A stretch of 64,000 bases of DNA from Erigeron canadensis (lineage: Eukaryota > Streptophyta > Magnoliopsida > Asterales > Asteraceae). The position numbers were made by a program, and so were the translations under genes. The notes under the pieces were generated by a model. That model was not told the DNA's origin. It saw only the letters and a list, made by a program, of their open reading frames with translations, and searched no databases. The DNA is taken from the NCBI RefSeq assembly GCF_010389155.1, contig NC_057761.1, positions 1,614,501-1,678,500 of the forward strand, written 5' to 3'. Below are positions 22,783 through 35,940 of this stretch, piece after piece; position 1 is the first letter of the stretch; every line of letters starts with the position of its first letter.

Positions 22783-24995
22783 ATAAGCTATTAAGACAAA
22801 ATTTTAACAAATTATCATGGCATATTTGTAACAAATGTGGTTCTTGACTCTTTGACTATGTGTATTTTTGACTAAGTATTAGTTAATCAATATATGTTCT
22901 AGTGCAATTTAAGGTTCAATTGAGTGCAATGTGTTCATATGGGCCAATTTATTGTTCAAGTTGAGAATTATGTGCTAGTCGAGATCATTAATAGATGCTA
23001 ATCGATTTTTCACTTAAATGACATTCAAGCTAACTAGTAAAATGTAAATGGATCCTACCCATGGGTTGTGCCCAACCCATGACCCACCCAAGTTAACCCA
23101 ACCCTATCCCTTTTTTCCCAACCCATTTCTCCATCTCTTTCTTATTCTTATTTACTTACAATCACACACACTCAAGCTCTCAATCTCTCTCTAATTTAAT
23201 TCACAAATTTAATGATGTTCAAGTAGAAATCATAACAAAATCATCATCCTCCTCATCATTCTAGCATCATATAAAAAAATTCAAGGTTTTAAGTGCAAGA
23301 AAAAGCTCCATTTAGGTCAAATTCGGGTTTGGTTGCTTGTGGAAGTTTTGGTAAGTGTTTTCTATCTCAAATTCATCATTTCTTACTTATAAACTTGTTT
23401 CTAGTTATAACAAAGTGTTTTCGGGTCACAAATCGAGTCAAAATGGATTAGGGTTTCATTAGGGTTTTGGGTTGATTTGTAAGGATTTAATGATCGATTT
23501 GATGTTTTGGGACAAGATTATGATATGGGTTATGTTCAATGATGTTAAAATATGGTGATTTATGCATAAAAATGTGTTTTGGAGCTTCCTTAGTCGATCT
23601 TGGAGTAAAAAATCTGCCAGTAGGAGCACGGCCGCTCAGACAGACGCTTAGTGCTTTTGGCTGCAGTTTTCCCATAATACAGATGCTCATACGGCCGACC
23701 GTGCGAGCGGCCGCAGTCTTTCTGTTCCTTCCCCAACTTTTCGTTCGGTTATCGGTCGACTTTTAATGATCCAAAACTTGTTTAATGGTCTTATATTAAC
23801 ATCCTAAGGTCAACAAAATTGATTAAACACATTTCTAAACACTTTGATTTTCATGTCAAATTTTGGTGCTAAGTCATTGAACCGTGTTTAGCCAAAACCC
23901 TTTATTTGTCGTTTGAATGCCCCGAATCACTTCTAAAACACCTTGGGGGAAGTTGTGGTATTGTATAACTAGTGTTGACCATGACTTGTATTGTGACACG
24001 TATTGTTAGGTTGTGGGCATTTGACGATTGTTGGACAACTTTAACTAGAGATTCACTCCTTTTGCCAATCAATGTGAGTTTTCGTAGCTTCCCTTACTGT
24101 TTTAAGAGTCGGGCTGAAAAAGTGTACTTCGTGCATGATGACATTTGTGATTTACATGTTGTGCGATGGTTTTGTTGATGTGCCGATATGTGATTCGTTG
24201 TATGGTTACTTGTGTATGTATGATGAGTTTGTTTAGGATAGTTAGGTATATATGGAGGATGATAATGCCTTTGAAAGGTTGGAGATGTGGTGGGAAGACT
24301 GCGGGTGACCCTATATATAAACATCAAAGGCCTTTCAAAAGTAGTATCATACGAAGTATATACACACGGAGTTGGTTATGTGTGTGGACAATGATGGTTA
24401 TGGATGATCAATATATGTGCAATGAATGCAAATGAGGGGCTTGATGACAATACAAACGGGCACTTTTAGTGCTTGATGACATTATACGGGTACGATACGT
24501 ACTTGATGACAATTATGGATGACATGAGAACAATTGAGGGACATTGTGTGCAAGTGTGAGATCATTGGTCATGTTAGATACTTAATTGATGTCTAAATTC
24601 TTGTTCTTTATGTTTGTGTATGTGATGGATGGCATTGGTATGTGTTCTTGTTCCTTCTTTCCTACGAACTCACCAACCTAGTATTGACATTGTTTAGTAT
24701 ACTTTTCAGGTAACCAAGATAACCCAAGAGCTTGATTGCATTGCTAGAAGTTGGACTATGACCATGGATCCGTGATTCAGTTTTTCATTGATGGGACTCG
24801 CTTAGGATCATGAGCCATCTTTTGATATCATTTTTGTAAAACTCTTGATGGTTGTATGCTCCTTATGCTTTTGTGACTTTATAACTAAATTGTTGGGTTC
24901 ACGGAATCCTTTTAATTTCATATAGTTTCGTTCTACGGTAATTCCATCTTGTGTCATACTTTCGGTGCATTTCGAACCTAGCTCGGGGTGTTACA
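22783..24995 (+). mobile_element. probable LTR remnant (gypsy, Tekay/Del-like by inference)
   Basis: The right end is GGGGTGTTACA (to 24995), a common LTR 3' end. Internal text such as ACTCACCAACCTAGTATTG and a GC-rich palindromic patch (ACGGCCGACCGTGCGAGCGG, 23690-23709) resembles long LTRs of this group. The solo-LTR-like element at 56976-61497 has comparable text in the opposite orientation. The left end is not resolved and could lie anywhere between 22.8 and 23.1 kb. No coding domain. Confidence 0.4.
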
Positions 24996-27337
24996 ATATT
25001 AAAAAGGTAGCATTAGTGATATAAAAAAAACACTAATAAGCGATCTAACTATGATACAAATCATCTACTACTTGATATACTTATATCATAATAAATACTC
25101 CGTATAAATATTCAAGTATCAAATAAATAAATTTGTGATATATAAGAAATGTACAAAGTCAAAAAGCAAACAATAGGTACAAATTAATCCTCCAACTTTG
25201 TTGTCGATCAAGAAAATAAAAATCCTCAAATATTATTTTCGCTAGTTTAGAACTAATAAATAAGTTCAAAATAATATAAAACAATTATTAAATCTATTAC
25301 TATTGTTGCTGTGAGAACAACCAGAAACATGAATTATAAAGAAACGAGACGGGGTGTCCGCGCGATGCAGCGGTGATGGTGGTAACGACAAAGGTGTGGC
25401 TGCGGCAATTGTGGCGATGATGTGCGGCGGTAAAGGTTAATATGGTTATTTAAGGATTGGAGAATCTATGTTGTAGTTTATTTTATTAAGGGTATTATAG
25501 GTATATAGGTAAAGATGTTTAAATTAGCGAATAAATAAGAAGGGTAATATGGTCATTTCAGGTTCTTAATTACTTAAAAGGGAAAGACAGTTTGCTTTAT
25601 ATAGTAGTATAGAAGTATAGACATAAATAGTGCTCACTTTAAAAAAAAAAAAAATAAAGAAATAGTGCTTAAGAGGGGTATCACAGTAAAATTGAAGAGG
25701 GGAGTGTACAAAATATATTACCTGCGTTTTGTAACAGTAGGTAGATACCTACTTTTCAATTATTGCGTTTTGAACCATCACAAATGTGAAAAATCAATTT
25801 TTTTATATTTTTTACCAAACACTAAAAATAGATTACTTGTGGTTTATAAACACAATAATCTAATAATCTTGTTAAAAAACAATCCAAAACACCCCTTAAT
25901 TGTTCCACTTAAGTCCATGGAATTTATTTCCTCATCCAATCACATAAAGACATATGGCTATAACTTCTCCAATTCATATTTTGCAATGGTTTTGTGCTTG
26001 GACCTTTATGAAAAAGAAATTAGTTAATTTTGGTTGTGGGGATGTCATAGACAAACATTTTGCCGATTTCTTTAAAGAGAATCTTCATAGTTTTGATTTG
26101 CAATTGCGATTAATCACTAGAATACCAACGTATTTTCTCACTTACAGATGGTTGTTCATTATACTTTTTTTACTGAGGTTTACCCACAAACTTTTTTTTT
26201 ACACGGTTGACCCAAAGTTGACTGTTTTACTGGTTATATTCGGTTAATGAAGTTGGCATGGATTCACAACGACAGATTTAATTTGGATGACTAATGTACT
26301 TTCCTTTTGTACATGATTGGCCATTGAACTTTTTTAATTGATGTGTATTACCAATGAACTCTTAAAATTTATACATGGTTGACCCAAATTTTCAAAACTG
26401 GTTCTTTCTCATACTCAAATCTTCAAAACTGCTTCTCTCTCTAAAAAGAAAACCCAGAAATTTTAATAAAAAAAAAAATAAAAGATTTTTCTAAAAAAAA
26501 TCCGCAATTACATACATGTTGTAGTAGAAAACATTTGATTCGGAAATTTGTCCCATTTGGTTGACAATATAGTAAATAATCAGAAAATTCTCAAACAAAT
26601 AGTTAACTAATTCGACATTTACATTACATTCGTCAGATAAAAAAATATCCCCATTTTCTTTCCTACCCTTACCGTTAATTAGATGTTATGACGGTAGAAG
26701 ATGAAACCCTGTATCGAAATACTTTTTAAACACGACAACCATTTAGAAAACAATCAAACGATTAAAAACAAAAATTTCATCAAATCATCTTGTTACCCTA
26801 ATCAATTAAACTGATAAGAACTACTCCCTATTAATAGTTTTATATATTATTAATCTTCTATTTAAAATACAATACTTAAAAAAAGAAAGAAAGAAGATAT
26901 AATTGTTATCTATACTCCATTATATAATTAACTACCCATCTCCTCTTTTCAATTTTTTATTTTTAAAATACCTAAAATACTATTTCAACTCACACATTAA
27001 ATCTACCTAAAATATACCTAAAATATTTCCAACCATATTTATCCAAACTACCTCTCTTCTTTATTCATTAAATTTAATATTTTCACTTAACATCTATGTG
27101 ATACTTTTAACATAATAATTTACAAAAGATATCTAATAACCATTAAATAACTACACTATCATTTACATTAATTAATTTTAGATAAATAACCACATCGTTA
27201 CCACTAGTGCCACCACCGCCATCCGTTACCGTCACCACCGCCGCATTTTACGAGTACTCATTTCGTTATATTGAAATTAAACTCTTCCTTTTAAACCTAC
27301 TAACAAAAAAAAGCCCTCTTTGTTTTTGAAAAGGGAG
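24996..27337. other. intergenic with degenerate repeat pieces, no gene
   Basis: AT-rich. A GC-richer patch at about 25345-25440 (GTGTCCGCGCGATGCAGCGG, then GGTGGTAAC) and another at 27190-27250 (CACCACCGCCATCCGTTACC) are pieces of an interspersed repeat also seen at 9745-9800 and 28078-28140. TTTACCAAACACTAAAAATAG near 25810 is a MITE-like end. Open frames of about 100 codons at 25665-26247 are AT-driven and carry no motif. Confidence 0.45.
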
Positions 27338-27458
27338 GTAATCACTACACAACATTTGTTTGTCAAACGCAACAATATATGCATTGTATGATTATACTGT
27401 ATAATTGTATAATGCATATAATATTGTGTATGGCTAAAATATGTTGTGTAGGGATCAT
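27338..27458. mobile_element. short foldback MITE
   Basis: The whole 120 bp folds on itself. CACTACACAACAT on the left pairs with ATGTTGTGTAGGG on the right, and inner arms AACAATATATGCATTGTA and TGTATAATGCATATAATATT face each other around a small centre. No coding capacity. Confidence 0.75.
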
Positions 27459-27592
27459 TTCTCTTTTGAAAATGTTGAATGTTACTCTATGCAATAGGAT
27501 AGAAATACTTTTTTTCTTGTTATTATTTTTTTCTAAATCACCATCTTTTTGTTCACTAATTCAATTATTCTATACCTACTTATAAAAAAATA

Positions 27593-27851
27593 CTCCATCC
27601 GTCCCATTAATAGTGTTCAGTTTTAAAATTTCAAAGTCTTTATTTTTAGAACTTTGACCAAAAATATTTTTATTTATATTGCATAATACTTGATGAAAGT
27701 TATATGAATAGTCGAGGTTTAGATGTGTTTTCATCGGGTATAACCCTCTATAAGTATTATATAATCCAATAAAAGATATTTAAAGGTCAAACTTATACAA
27801 AAATAGACTTTGAATATTCAAACCTGGACACATTTAATGAGACGGGGGGAG
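27593..27851. mobile_element. Stowaway-type MITE
   Basis: The left terminus CTCCATCCGTCCCATTAATAG and the right terminus, in reverse complement CTCCCCCCGTCTCATTAAAT, match the Stowaway (Tc1/mariner) consensus. TA dinucleotide target duplications flank it at 27591-27592 and 27852-27853. Length 259 bp, no coding content. Confidence 0.92.
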
Positions 27852-27853
27852 TA

Positions 27854-28257
27854 GCCCTCTTTATTTTGGAAACGTTGAAAGTTACTTTATGCGATATGAA
27901 TATGACAAAAATACCCCCTTCTTTTTTTCTAAATCACCTTTTTCTTTATTCTCTAATTCAATTATCCCCAATAATAGACCTAAAATATCCTTAATGAAAT
28001 AAATGTTGCACGAGCTCTACAACTCTTAAAATAACTATACTAACCATTATATATCAAACAAAATTACATCAATAACATACACCACTCGTCGTCACCATCA
28101 CTGGTTGTGGGAGCCGCATTATGCGGGCACCATGCTATAATTATTAATAATTATTCAATATTAATAAATTTTTATTCTAGTTGGAGAAGGCTAAGCACCT
28201 ATTAAACCTTGCCTTGGCTATGCCCTAGGCTAAAAAGCCCTAACTAAGTGAGCCTGT
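27854..28257. other. intergenic; left edge of second duplicated block
   Basis: No gene. From about 28068 the sequence is paralogous to 9740-9945. The last five bases, CCTGT (28253-28257), are the left target duplication of the LTR element that follows. Confidence 0.6.
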
Positions 28258-29263
28258 TGTTTCGGTCAAAAATTACCTAAGATAACTTTAGAAAGAATTT
28301 TAGACAACTAATGAACCGAAGATTTGTAAGTGGGGTTTGGTGTTCAAGGATCTTCAAATAAAAAGGAAAGTAGTCTTATAAAAAATAATTAAACTAAGAG
28401 TTTGTTCTAAAAACAAGTTCGAAATGATCTTTGAGATCGAAATACTTTGAGTAAATAAGAAAGTGGTTGAAGATAATGTAAAATAATGCCAAATAAAGTA
28501 TAAATCTTAACGAAATACGAATAAAAGTAAAGATCTTGATGAAATGCAAATAAAAGTAAAGACACCAGAATTTTGTTGACGAAGAAAAACCCTTGATCCA
28601 GTTAAGTGATCTTAGGTGAAAAACCCCGGGAGGATGCAATCGACCTTCCAGCTATTCTTTTATTATGATATTCGTTTATGAATAAGTGATTACAACGAAA
28701 TGAAAAACTAAATAAATACAAATTGCTAATCGACTAAGTTGTTTTTTGTTAGTGATTGCTGAGTAGATGTTGTTGTAGTGAGAGTGTTAATATGCGTGTT
28801 CGTCCCCTTGTGCAGATCAATCCTTCCTCCTATTTATAGAGCTAGACATTGAACCGTATTTCTGAAATATCCGGGATCTTCCTTGAATAACTCTTCCTCG
28901 CTGATATGACTTGACATGACCGTTAAGAACTATTCTTCTTCAAGTAATTCCGTTGTCAATCCCGATTCTTGTGGATGAAGTGGTAGACTAGCCATTATAA
29001 CACGTTCTTAATATAAAACGCGTCTTTGACCTAATTCCTGCAAATAAGATCTAATATATTGGACGTATATTCGTTAGTTCAATCATTGATCTTGAAGAGA
29101 TCAAGATCCTTACATGTCAAGATAAAATAAATTTAACGACTATAATTATCAATACAGGATCAAGGATCTTCTAATTCCATATAGTATTACGAAGTTATTA
29201 TAAAAGGACTTAAACTGTAAAACGTATTCAAGATGCTGACTAGTAAAAATTCTACCCCAAACA
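28258..29263 (-). repeat. LTR (3' in sense) of element 1
   Basis: 1006 bp with TG...CA ends. Differs from the partner LTR at 35941 by scattered substitutions and a few small indels, suggesting a fairly recent insertion. An 81-codon open frame inside both LTRs is an LTR by-product, not a gene. Confidence 0.92.
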
Positions 29264-29524
29264 ATTGTCTCCAAAACTTATGTTTCATTGTAAATAAAGA
29301 TAAGTTTTCAATTTACTGTTAACTTTTGACAGTTTATAGAGAGTTGAGGGGTAAAATATGTATTGATCGGACTTTTACAACTACCCTCTTTTATCCCACA
29401 CTTATATATGTTATCGACGGTTTTCTTTTCTCATTTTATCTCGGACCATTATCTTCAAACCCTAAAGGTTAGTTTCTCCTTCAATCTTCAAACTTTCTTT
29501 CGTTTTTATTTTACTCAGTAAATT

Positions 29525-32500
29525 ATGCCTCGATTATCTTCTTCCCGTTCGTCAATTAAAATAAGTAAAGAGTTCAATCCTACTTATATCGCTAAAAACC
29601 GTAGCAAATTTTTATTTACTGATAGCGATATTGAGAATATTAAGGGTTACTTTCCTAAAGATACCAAATTTAGGGCCTTCAATCCTACTCTTACTTCAGA
29701 CATGCAGTCAGATTTATGGGTCTGTTTTCCTGGATTTCCTTTTGAAAACCTGAAACTATCATTCCCTTTCCCTGAATTATATGAACAGTTTTTTAGGTTT
29801 TCTAAGTTAGCATGCCCACAAGCCATGCCTATGTTATGGAGAACCTTGTATGTTTTAGACCATTTGGTTAAAGAAAAGAAAATCGATGTTAAGATTTCAG
29901 ACCTTCCCCTAGCATACAATTTGCAAAGTTTTGGTCCGGGTTACTATATGCTTAAGGCTCCTAGCAAAGATGAGAGATTGGCTTCGGGGGTTACTCAGAA
30001 TGACCCATCATGGAAAAGTAGATTTTTCTTTGTTTCAAAAAAGTCTCTTCCCAAAGGACTCTATCTGCCTACTGCTTGGACTGAAAAGGGTAGGGATTCC
30101 CAAAGGACTCTATCTGCCTACTGCTTTTCCTTATTTATTTATCCTAGTTTAGTAATTGTTTTTCCTAACTGGTCATATTACAGTTAATCTTGAAGAATTC
30201 CCTATTAGTGAGGCTTCCGAAAGAACTAGAGTCGATACAATATTGGATCTCCCAACAGGACTTTAGGACTTTTCAGGCTTTACTAGATTCTCCTAGCAAC
30301 TCCAGTTCTAACCAAATCGTTCCTATGGCTGGTAAGTTCTTTAAAGAAAATTCTCTTATGGTTAAATCTAAGCATGGTTCTAATCTATTTTCTATCCATT
30401 CGGAGAATAAACTTTTCAACTATGCTGACATCGTTGGTAATATTGGGGATATCAATCCTGAATCTGCTAATAAAGGTAAGACCACTTCTGCAAACAACAC
30501 TACTAAGCCATCTAAACACGCTAGAATTACTCGTTCAGCACCAGACCCTGAGACTAGCAATTTGGCCCATTCTACCCATCCTACTCCTATTGCCTAGATT
30601 CCTGCTGATATAACTATCGGCATCGCTTTAGAGCAAGCTGCAATGGTAAAACTCTTACCTACAGAACTTTTATCTTTTTGTTTGAAAACACATTCAAATT
30701 ACTCTCCTCTTTTAGTTATTGAAAACTGTTCAGGAAAAAGTTATTGAGGAGAATCAAAAGATGGCTACTATATCTGAGGAAAAAAAGTTGATGGTTGAAG
30801 AAATCAAAACTCTAAAAACCGAGTTGTCAAAGGCCAAACAAAGCTATGCTGACGCAGTCAAGAGTCGCGAGTATTATAGGGAAAGGACAAAAATCGCTGA
30901 AAAAAATGTCAAAAAAGAGGTGAAGGAAGCTTTAGATCGTTAGGCTCTGGCATACAAGGATACTGCTACTCATGTTGTTCTTCAAGCTAAGATTGCAATG
31001 GCTGCTGAAGCAGAACAAGAAGGTTTCCAACGTGAAAAATGGACAGTGACAGAATGGAAGAATAAGGTGGAATGGTTAGAGAAGAATTCTGATTCATCTA
31101 AGTCTAAAGGTGAGGATTCTGACAATGCTACAGTTTCAACCAAAGGAGATGATTCAAACAATCCAGTGGAAGTTTCTGAAGATGAGGAGGAGAAAAAGGA
31201 AGAGGAAGTTGCGAAGGAACAAGATGCGGTGCAGGCCGAAGAACAAATGGGTGAAGCTTAATCCTATGTTTTTATATCTAAGGACAATTTGTTAATTTCA
31301 TAGGCAAGTGGTATGTACTTTTGAAAACAATTTGGATGGGGGGTGACTAACCTGGAATGCTTAGTCATGGTGGTGTAAAAAATGGTTTATGTTGGCCATT
31401 TTAGACTTATGCTATATTATCTATCATACTTTCCTAAATTTAACTAACTGTCCCCAGTTATTTAGGCATTACTTTGAAATATGGTTGAGATCATTCCGGG
31501 CTCTCAGCCTACTTATATCTATACTTTTCTTGCCATTCGTCATTTGTTATTAACCATGAATCATTCTAAACCTACTGGTATTTCCAATATCAAATCTAAA
31601 TCTTTGAGTCTCAAAAGCTATGAAGATGAAAATTTTCGTTAACAACTTAATGAAGTTAAGGAAGAATTTGATTTGGTAAGATTATTTCTTTTCATTTTCA
31701 TTTATTGCTTCTCATATACTTTAATAAATCCTTTTTCGATCCTAGAAATTAAAATAATTGATCGATTGTTACGAACATCAAATACAAGAGAAGAACCTAA
31801 CCATTGCACGCCTAAGTAAAGTTTCTATCCTACGAAGGAAAGCTTTAGATGATGCAGTCACTGAAACATCTAAGGCTAGATCTAATCTACATGAAAATAT
31901 AGCATGGCACTATGCAGAACACGAAGCATTACTAAAGGCATTTCATATGGATGCAACCATTCAAGTCCTAGAGGCTAAGTTACTAATGGCAGCAGAGGCA
32001 AACACTATGGGCTTTGGAAATCCTAATTGAGATGTTAACAAGTGGAGTAGCACATTATCTAAATTAGAAGAGTCATTTGCTAAAGAGGCATTTGCTAGTA
32101 AATTAGACCAACATAAGAAATCGTTGCAATTATTTTAAATGATGTACCTTTGGTTTATTAATTATCCTTGATAGCATCCGTTTTTCATAAGTCAAGACTT
32201 TTTGTATCTTCACATTATGAACTTGCATTTATGACATATCTCCCAAGAAACATCTATTCAATGTTATTAGTTTCCCAATGTGTTCGAGTTCACATTTCTC
32301 TGGTGCTTTGATTTGACCGTTAACACTTAATGCACCAATTTATCTTTCTTATTTGTCCTATTTATATCTAAGATAATAAATCTTGACTCATACAACTTTA
32401 TGCCTAGAGAACATATCAAAATTATCTTTTCTTTTTCTATCAATATCTATAAATATTGCATGGAGAATGAATCATCATCTAGACATAAAACTCAAAAAAG

Positions 32501-32907
32501 ACTTAGGGATCAATCTAATTCAGTAAGTACTTTTCTTAATCATATATTCTGATCTTCTTTCATTTTTCTAAAAAACTCTTATTTTTCTTTTGCAGCTTAT
32601 CGAAAAATTATCTAACGCTTATGAAGTAGAAATCTCGTACAAGAATGAAACGATTAATAACACAAATGGACTCTTGAACTTAGTTATGGACACCAGAAAC
32701 AAGACTTTAAAAGAGATGACGATTAGTTTGAAGAAAGAACTTAACGATACTAAGGAAGAGGTCAGGAATTTAAAAAGCTTTTTGGGGTGGTTAAAAATCA
32801 AATATCCTCAGATTTTTGGTGAAAGTGAAGCAATTGAAGAAAATAAACTAGGGGTTGATGTTAAACCCCCTTCCCATAATCGTCAGAATAGGAGACCTAT
32901 TCTTTAA
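29525..32907 (+). pseudogene. antisense accessory ORF of element 1 ('putative gypsy type transposon' family plus coiled coil)
   Basis: Starts at 29525 (MPRLSSSRSS). Residues about 60-170 carry the pattern seen in Pfam 'putative gypsy type transposon' proteins: LSFPFPELYEQFFRFSKLAC, then WKSRFFFV and LPKGLYLPTAW. After about 30070 the frame breaks; a local duplication of TCCCAAAGGACTCTATCTGC (about 30048 and 30098) contributes. Pieces continue at 30190-30597, 30719-31261 (Lys/Glu-rich coiled coil ending in an acidic tail), 31758-32030 and 32590-32907 (coiled coil). Splice-like sites are visible: TATTACAG at about 30176-30183, and a donor GTAAGTAC near 32522 paired with TTTTGCAG ending at 32596. 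It runs opposite to gag. Function unknown. Confidence 0.7.
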
Positions 32908-33546
32908 CCCTAATTGTAATTATTCTACTGTTAATGAAAACTTTTAATTTCATACCTTTCCTTGCTAATTATGCTTACATGGATCTTCTTTTCGGTTGAC
33001 TTGTTCTTTATTTCCTGTGAGAAAACATTGATCACAACAAATAATAATCACGTAATTCAACCATTTGTCCTTTATTTACTTTTTTCCATTAACCATTTGT
33101 TCCTCTAAAAGAGATATTATCCCTATTCTCGTTTGAGTGATCGTAGAGACCACGAACCCGTTTGAGTTGACTGAAAAGTCAACAACCATTTGTTTAAGTC
33201 TTAATTGTGAGGTTCTTCCCACAATCAAGAGTTTTTTAACGTGCGACCCGAGCGAAATGAGGTGTGAATGTTAAACCTCAGTCGTTTGGGAAGGTGTACC
33301 CTTCAACCTAGGATTGAAATGTTCAATCTACTGTAACTCAACTACGGAATTCAAATTTTGTAAGAAACCGCCTCGTCTTGTACCTTGGGTAGCAACTTAT
33401 GATCTTCATTAGCCAAAATCCTGAATCGTTTAATAGACCTGCAATCGAATATCCAAACAAGAACATATGCTAATGATTCATGTTAGCCTTGATGGCTAAT
33501 CATACTCATTGCCTCAAGTTAGTATTAGGAAGCACCTATTTAGAAA
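32908..33546. other. element 1 internal non-coding stretch
   Basis: Between the end of the plus-strand accessory ORF and the gag remnant. No domain recognised on either strand. Confidence 0.45.
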
Positions 33547-33845
33547 TCAGTCTTTGTTAAGTTTCCAATTTTTGTTAGGAATTATTTCGTCTAATAAACC
33601 ATTTTGTGTTAACCTCCATATTTCATAGTTAAACGCTACACATTTTTCAGTTTCATGACCAAAAACTCCGTGAAAAACACACCATTTATTTCTTTCAGCA
33701 TGAAATTTTCTAGGTATTGTTTTAGGCCAATTAACCCTGTCCCCCAAACCTTTCATTATAGTTATAAGGCCAGACAAGTCAGTTGTAAAATAATAATTAG
33801 AAAATTGTAAATATTTTCTAAAATCCTTACCTTCATTATTAGTAC
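33547..33845 (-). pseudogene. gag C-terminal piece of element 1
   Basis: Minus-strand frame with CVFHGVFGHETEKC, a C-X2-H-X4-H-X4-C knuckle-like motif typical of plant Ty3/gypsy gag of this group, followed by IWRLTQNGLLDEI. Its N-terminal partner is at 35702-35938. The middle is interrupted by the nested copia fragment at about 33857-35700. Confidence 0.7.
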
Positions 33846-33856
33846 CTTAATCTCTC

Positions 33857-34813
33857 TGGATTTTGTTAAGTGGCTTAATCTTTGTGAGTCTACCTACACA
33901 AGATGTTATTCGAATACAAGATATAATGAGTATAAATAATAATAATGATTATATCAAGTAACCCGACTGGCAAGTAATACTAATCTAGACAAAGACTAGT
34001 TTAGATTACGATCCAGATATGGATATGAACAAATAAGAACAAGTGCTTGAAACTATATAGATACTATGTATAATCAAGTATTATGGCAAAGAGTCAAGAT
34101 GTATTTTTCAAAGTATTTTATTTATTGCTATAAACAAAATACAAAGGTTGTTGCGGAACAAAGATAATCACACTTGTGGAAATATCTAAACAACCTAGAA
34201 ATACAAATGATCTAAACAACAAGGAAATACTCGTAAGAATACTTAGAGTATATATCACACGTTGCAATGCGAAAGTTCTAAGCATTTTTGCAAGTGTGAG
34301 AAGTCTTATATTTATAGGCAAACATGTCTTGATGACATGGCAAATGCCGTACAAATATGGTTGGGTGCATTTATGGATTTGTAGGACAAATCCATAACAT
34401 GTTTGTTTAAGGTAAAGTATGTAAGTTTCTTTGATGTGACTTGACATACTTTATTCCCAACCTTTTGCTAAAACTATCCCAATCCCAGGTATAAAGTTTT
34501 TAACCGGGTAAAGGTAGTTTAAAGCATGCAAAAAGACTTCCTCGTAATCAGTGAAAAAGTGTTGTAAATACTTTTTCACTGAGGGCCTTCAGATCTTTAA
34601 TCAAGTGGAATCTTCTCAGAGTTCTGCTCCTCAGAAGTTTCCCTTATTCAGTCTTCGACTTCAAAATGAACGTCTTCAGATATGTTGATCTTGATCTGAG
34701 GTGAAGCTTCAGAGAACTAACTCTGAGGGATGTCTCAGAATTTCTGTACAAGTATTTTCTCTGAGCTTCAATATTTCTGAACAAATTATACTTGGTCGAT
34801 TTTCGACCTAACA
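33857..34813 (-). mobile_element. LTR of a nested copia (SIRE-like) fragment
   Basis: On the minus strand it starts TGTTAGGTCGAAAATCGACC at 34813, preceded (34814-34830) by a polypurine tract AACAAATAGGGGGAGTT, so this is a 3' LTR. A related LTR starts at 62958 on the plus strand. The far end near 33857 is estimated. TGAAAAAGTGTTGTAAATAC (plus-strand 34550s) is shared with 63200-63230. Confidence 0.7.
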
Positions 34814-35103
34814 AACTCCCCCTATTTGTTCTGAAATATTACATGCATTTTTAGACTTCTATTTATACATGTTTGTAAGTCTAAAATGCAAGTTTTGTTT
34901 AAGTTATATGAAAAATTTTCTAAGGACATCTTATAGATCATTGATGTCTTAGAATATTTACTTGTGTAAATTCTAACTTAAACCTACCATCTACTTGTAA
35001 TGAGGGACTTGCAACATATATACAGTACAGAATCTCAGAATTTGTTACAGGTACATACAATTCAAAAATAATTACAAGTATATGAAAATTTCAGAGTAAA
35101 AGA

Positions 35104-35700
35104 CTACTTCTTTGCAGCCTTGGAGCCCTTAGGTGCATCAACAGCTTTCCTCTTTAGTGAAGAGTCTTTCTCCCCAAATAATCTTGTCTCCATATCATTC
35201 TTGGCTTGCATCTTTTGTTGGATCCTCTGTATCCATGCGCCAATTAGACGAGACTTAGGCTTAGCCTTCAGAATGGGAATCATCTCTCTATGTTCAGAAA
35301 TGCCAAACTCGTGAACTGAAACCTGGTTATATGCTGATGGGGCTTTCCCTTTCCTTGTCACTACCAGATCAAACAACTTCAAACCATCTTCTTTCAGAAT
35401 TTCCATATCCATGATCTTGGCAGGATGGGATCTGTGCTTCAAATAATGTTCATACTGAGCCAACTCTTGTTTCTTTTGGGCTGCAACAACATCCTCAGAA
35501 ATTGGCTTGAAAGTGGAGAGATCCGCATCAGAAATTGGGCTTCGCTACGTAATTCACCACTGATTCATATGATTCTCCAATCTGCTTGTTGATTTTTATT
35601 CCAGAAATCGCTTCATCAATTCGATCAAAGTATCTCTTCCATATCATGGCTAGATAAGGATCTACAGATGGTATGCCTTCAGTATTTCCCCTCAAAGTTT
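35104..35700 (-). pseudogene. C-terminal accessory ORF of the nested copia fragment
   Basis: The last 119 codons are open (35463-35104: MAQYEHYLKHRSHPAKIMD, ending in a Lys/Ala-rich tail). Upstream codons to about 35700 read in neighbouring frames with several stops. It lies directly before the polypurine tract and LTR, in the position of the extra 3' ORF that SIRE/Maximus-type copia elements carry. The homology assignment is by resemblance only. The 5' part of the element is missing. Confidence 0.5.
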
Positions 35701-35701
35701 G

Positions 35702-35938
35702 CTAAGCTAGGTATCTTGCATTCTCAGGAGGATTTCTTAGGCTTTCTTTCACGTAAGGATAATCATACATTGAATCAAAAGAAAAAGAACTTTGAGACTG
35801 GTCAGACATGCTTTTGGAAAACGATTTTTGACGAAGATGTGAAAAATGATTTTTCAAAAACAATGTAAAAAATTGAATGTTTAATGACACTAAATCTTTT
35901 TTGGCAAAAACACCTTTTTGCCTCACGGTGGGCGCCAA
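35702..35938 (-). pseudogene. gag N-terminal piece of element 1
   Basis: Open frame beginning at the inner edge of the right LTR and overlapping the primer-binding region; the true gag start may be an internal Met (SMSDQSQSSF). It ends at the junction with the nested copia fragment. Confidence 0.45.
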
Positions 35939-35940
35939 AT

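Noticed and set aside
25665..26247. Overlapping plus-strand frames of about 100-120 codons
   Set aside because: AT-rich text with no domain, no conserved copy and no gene-like composition.
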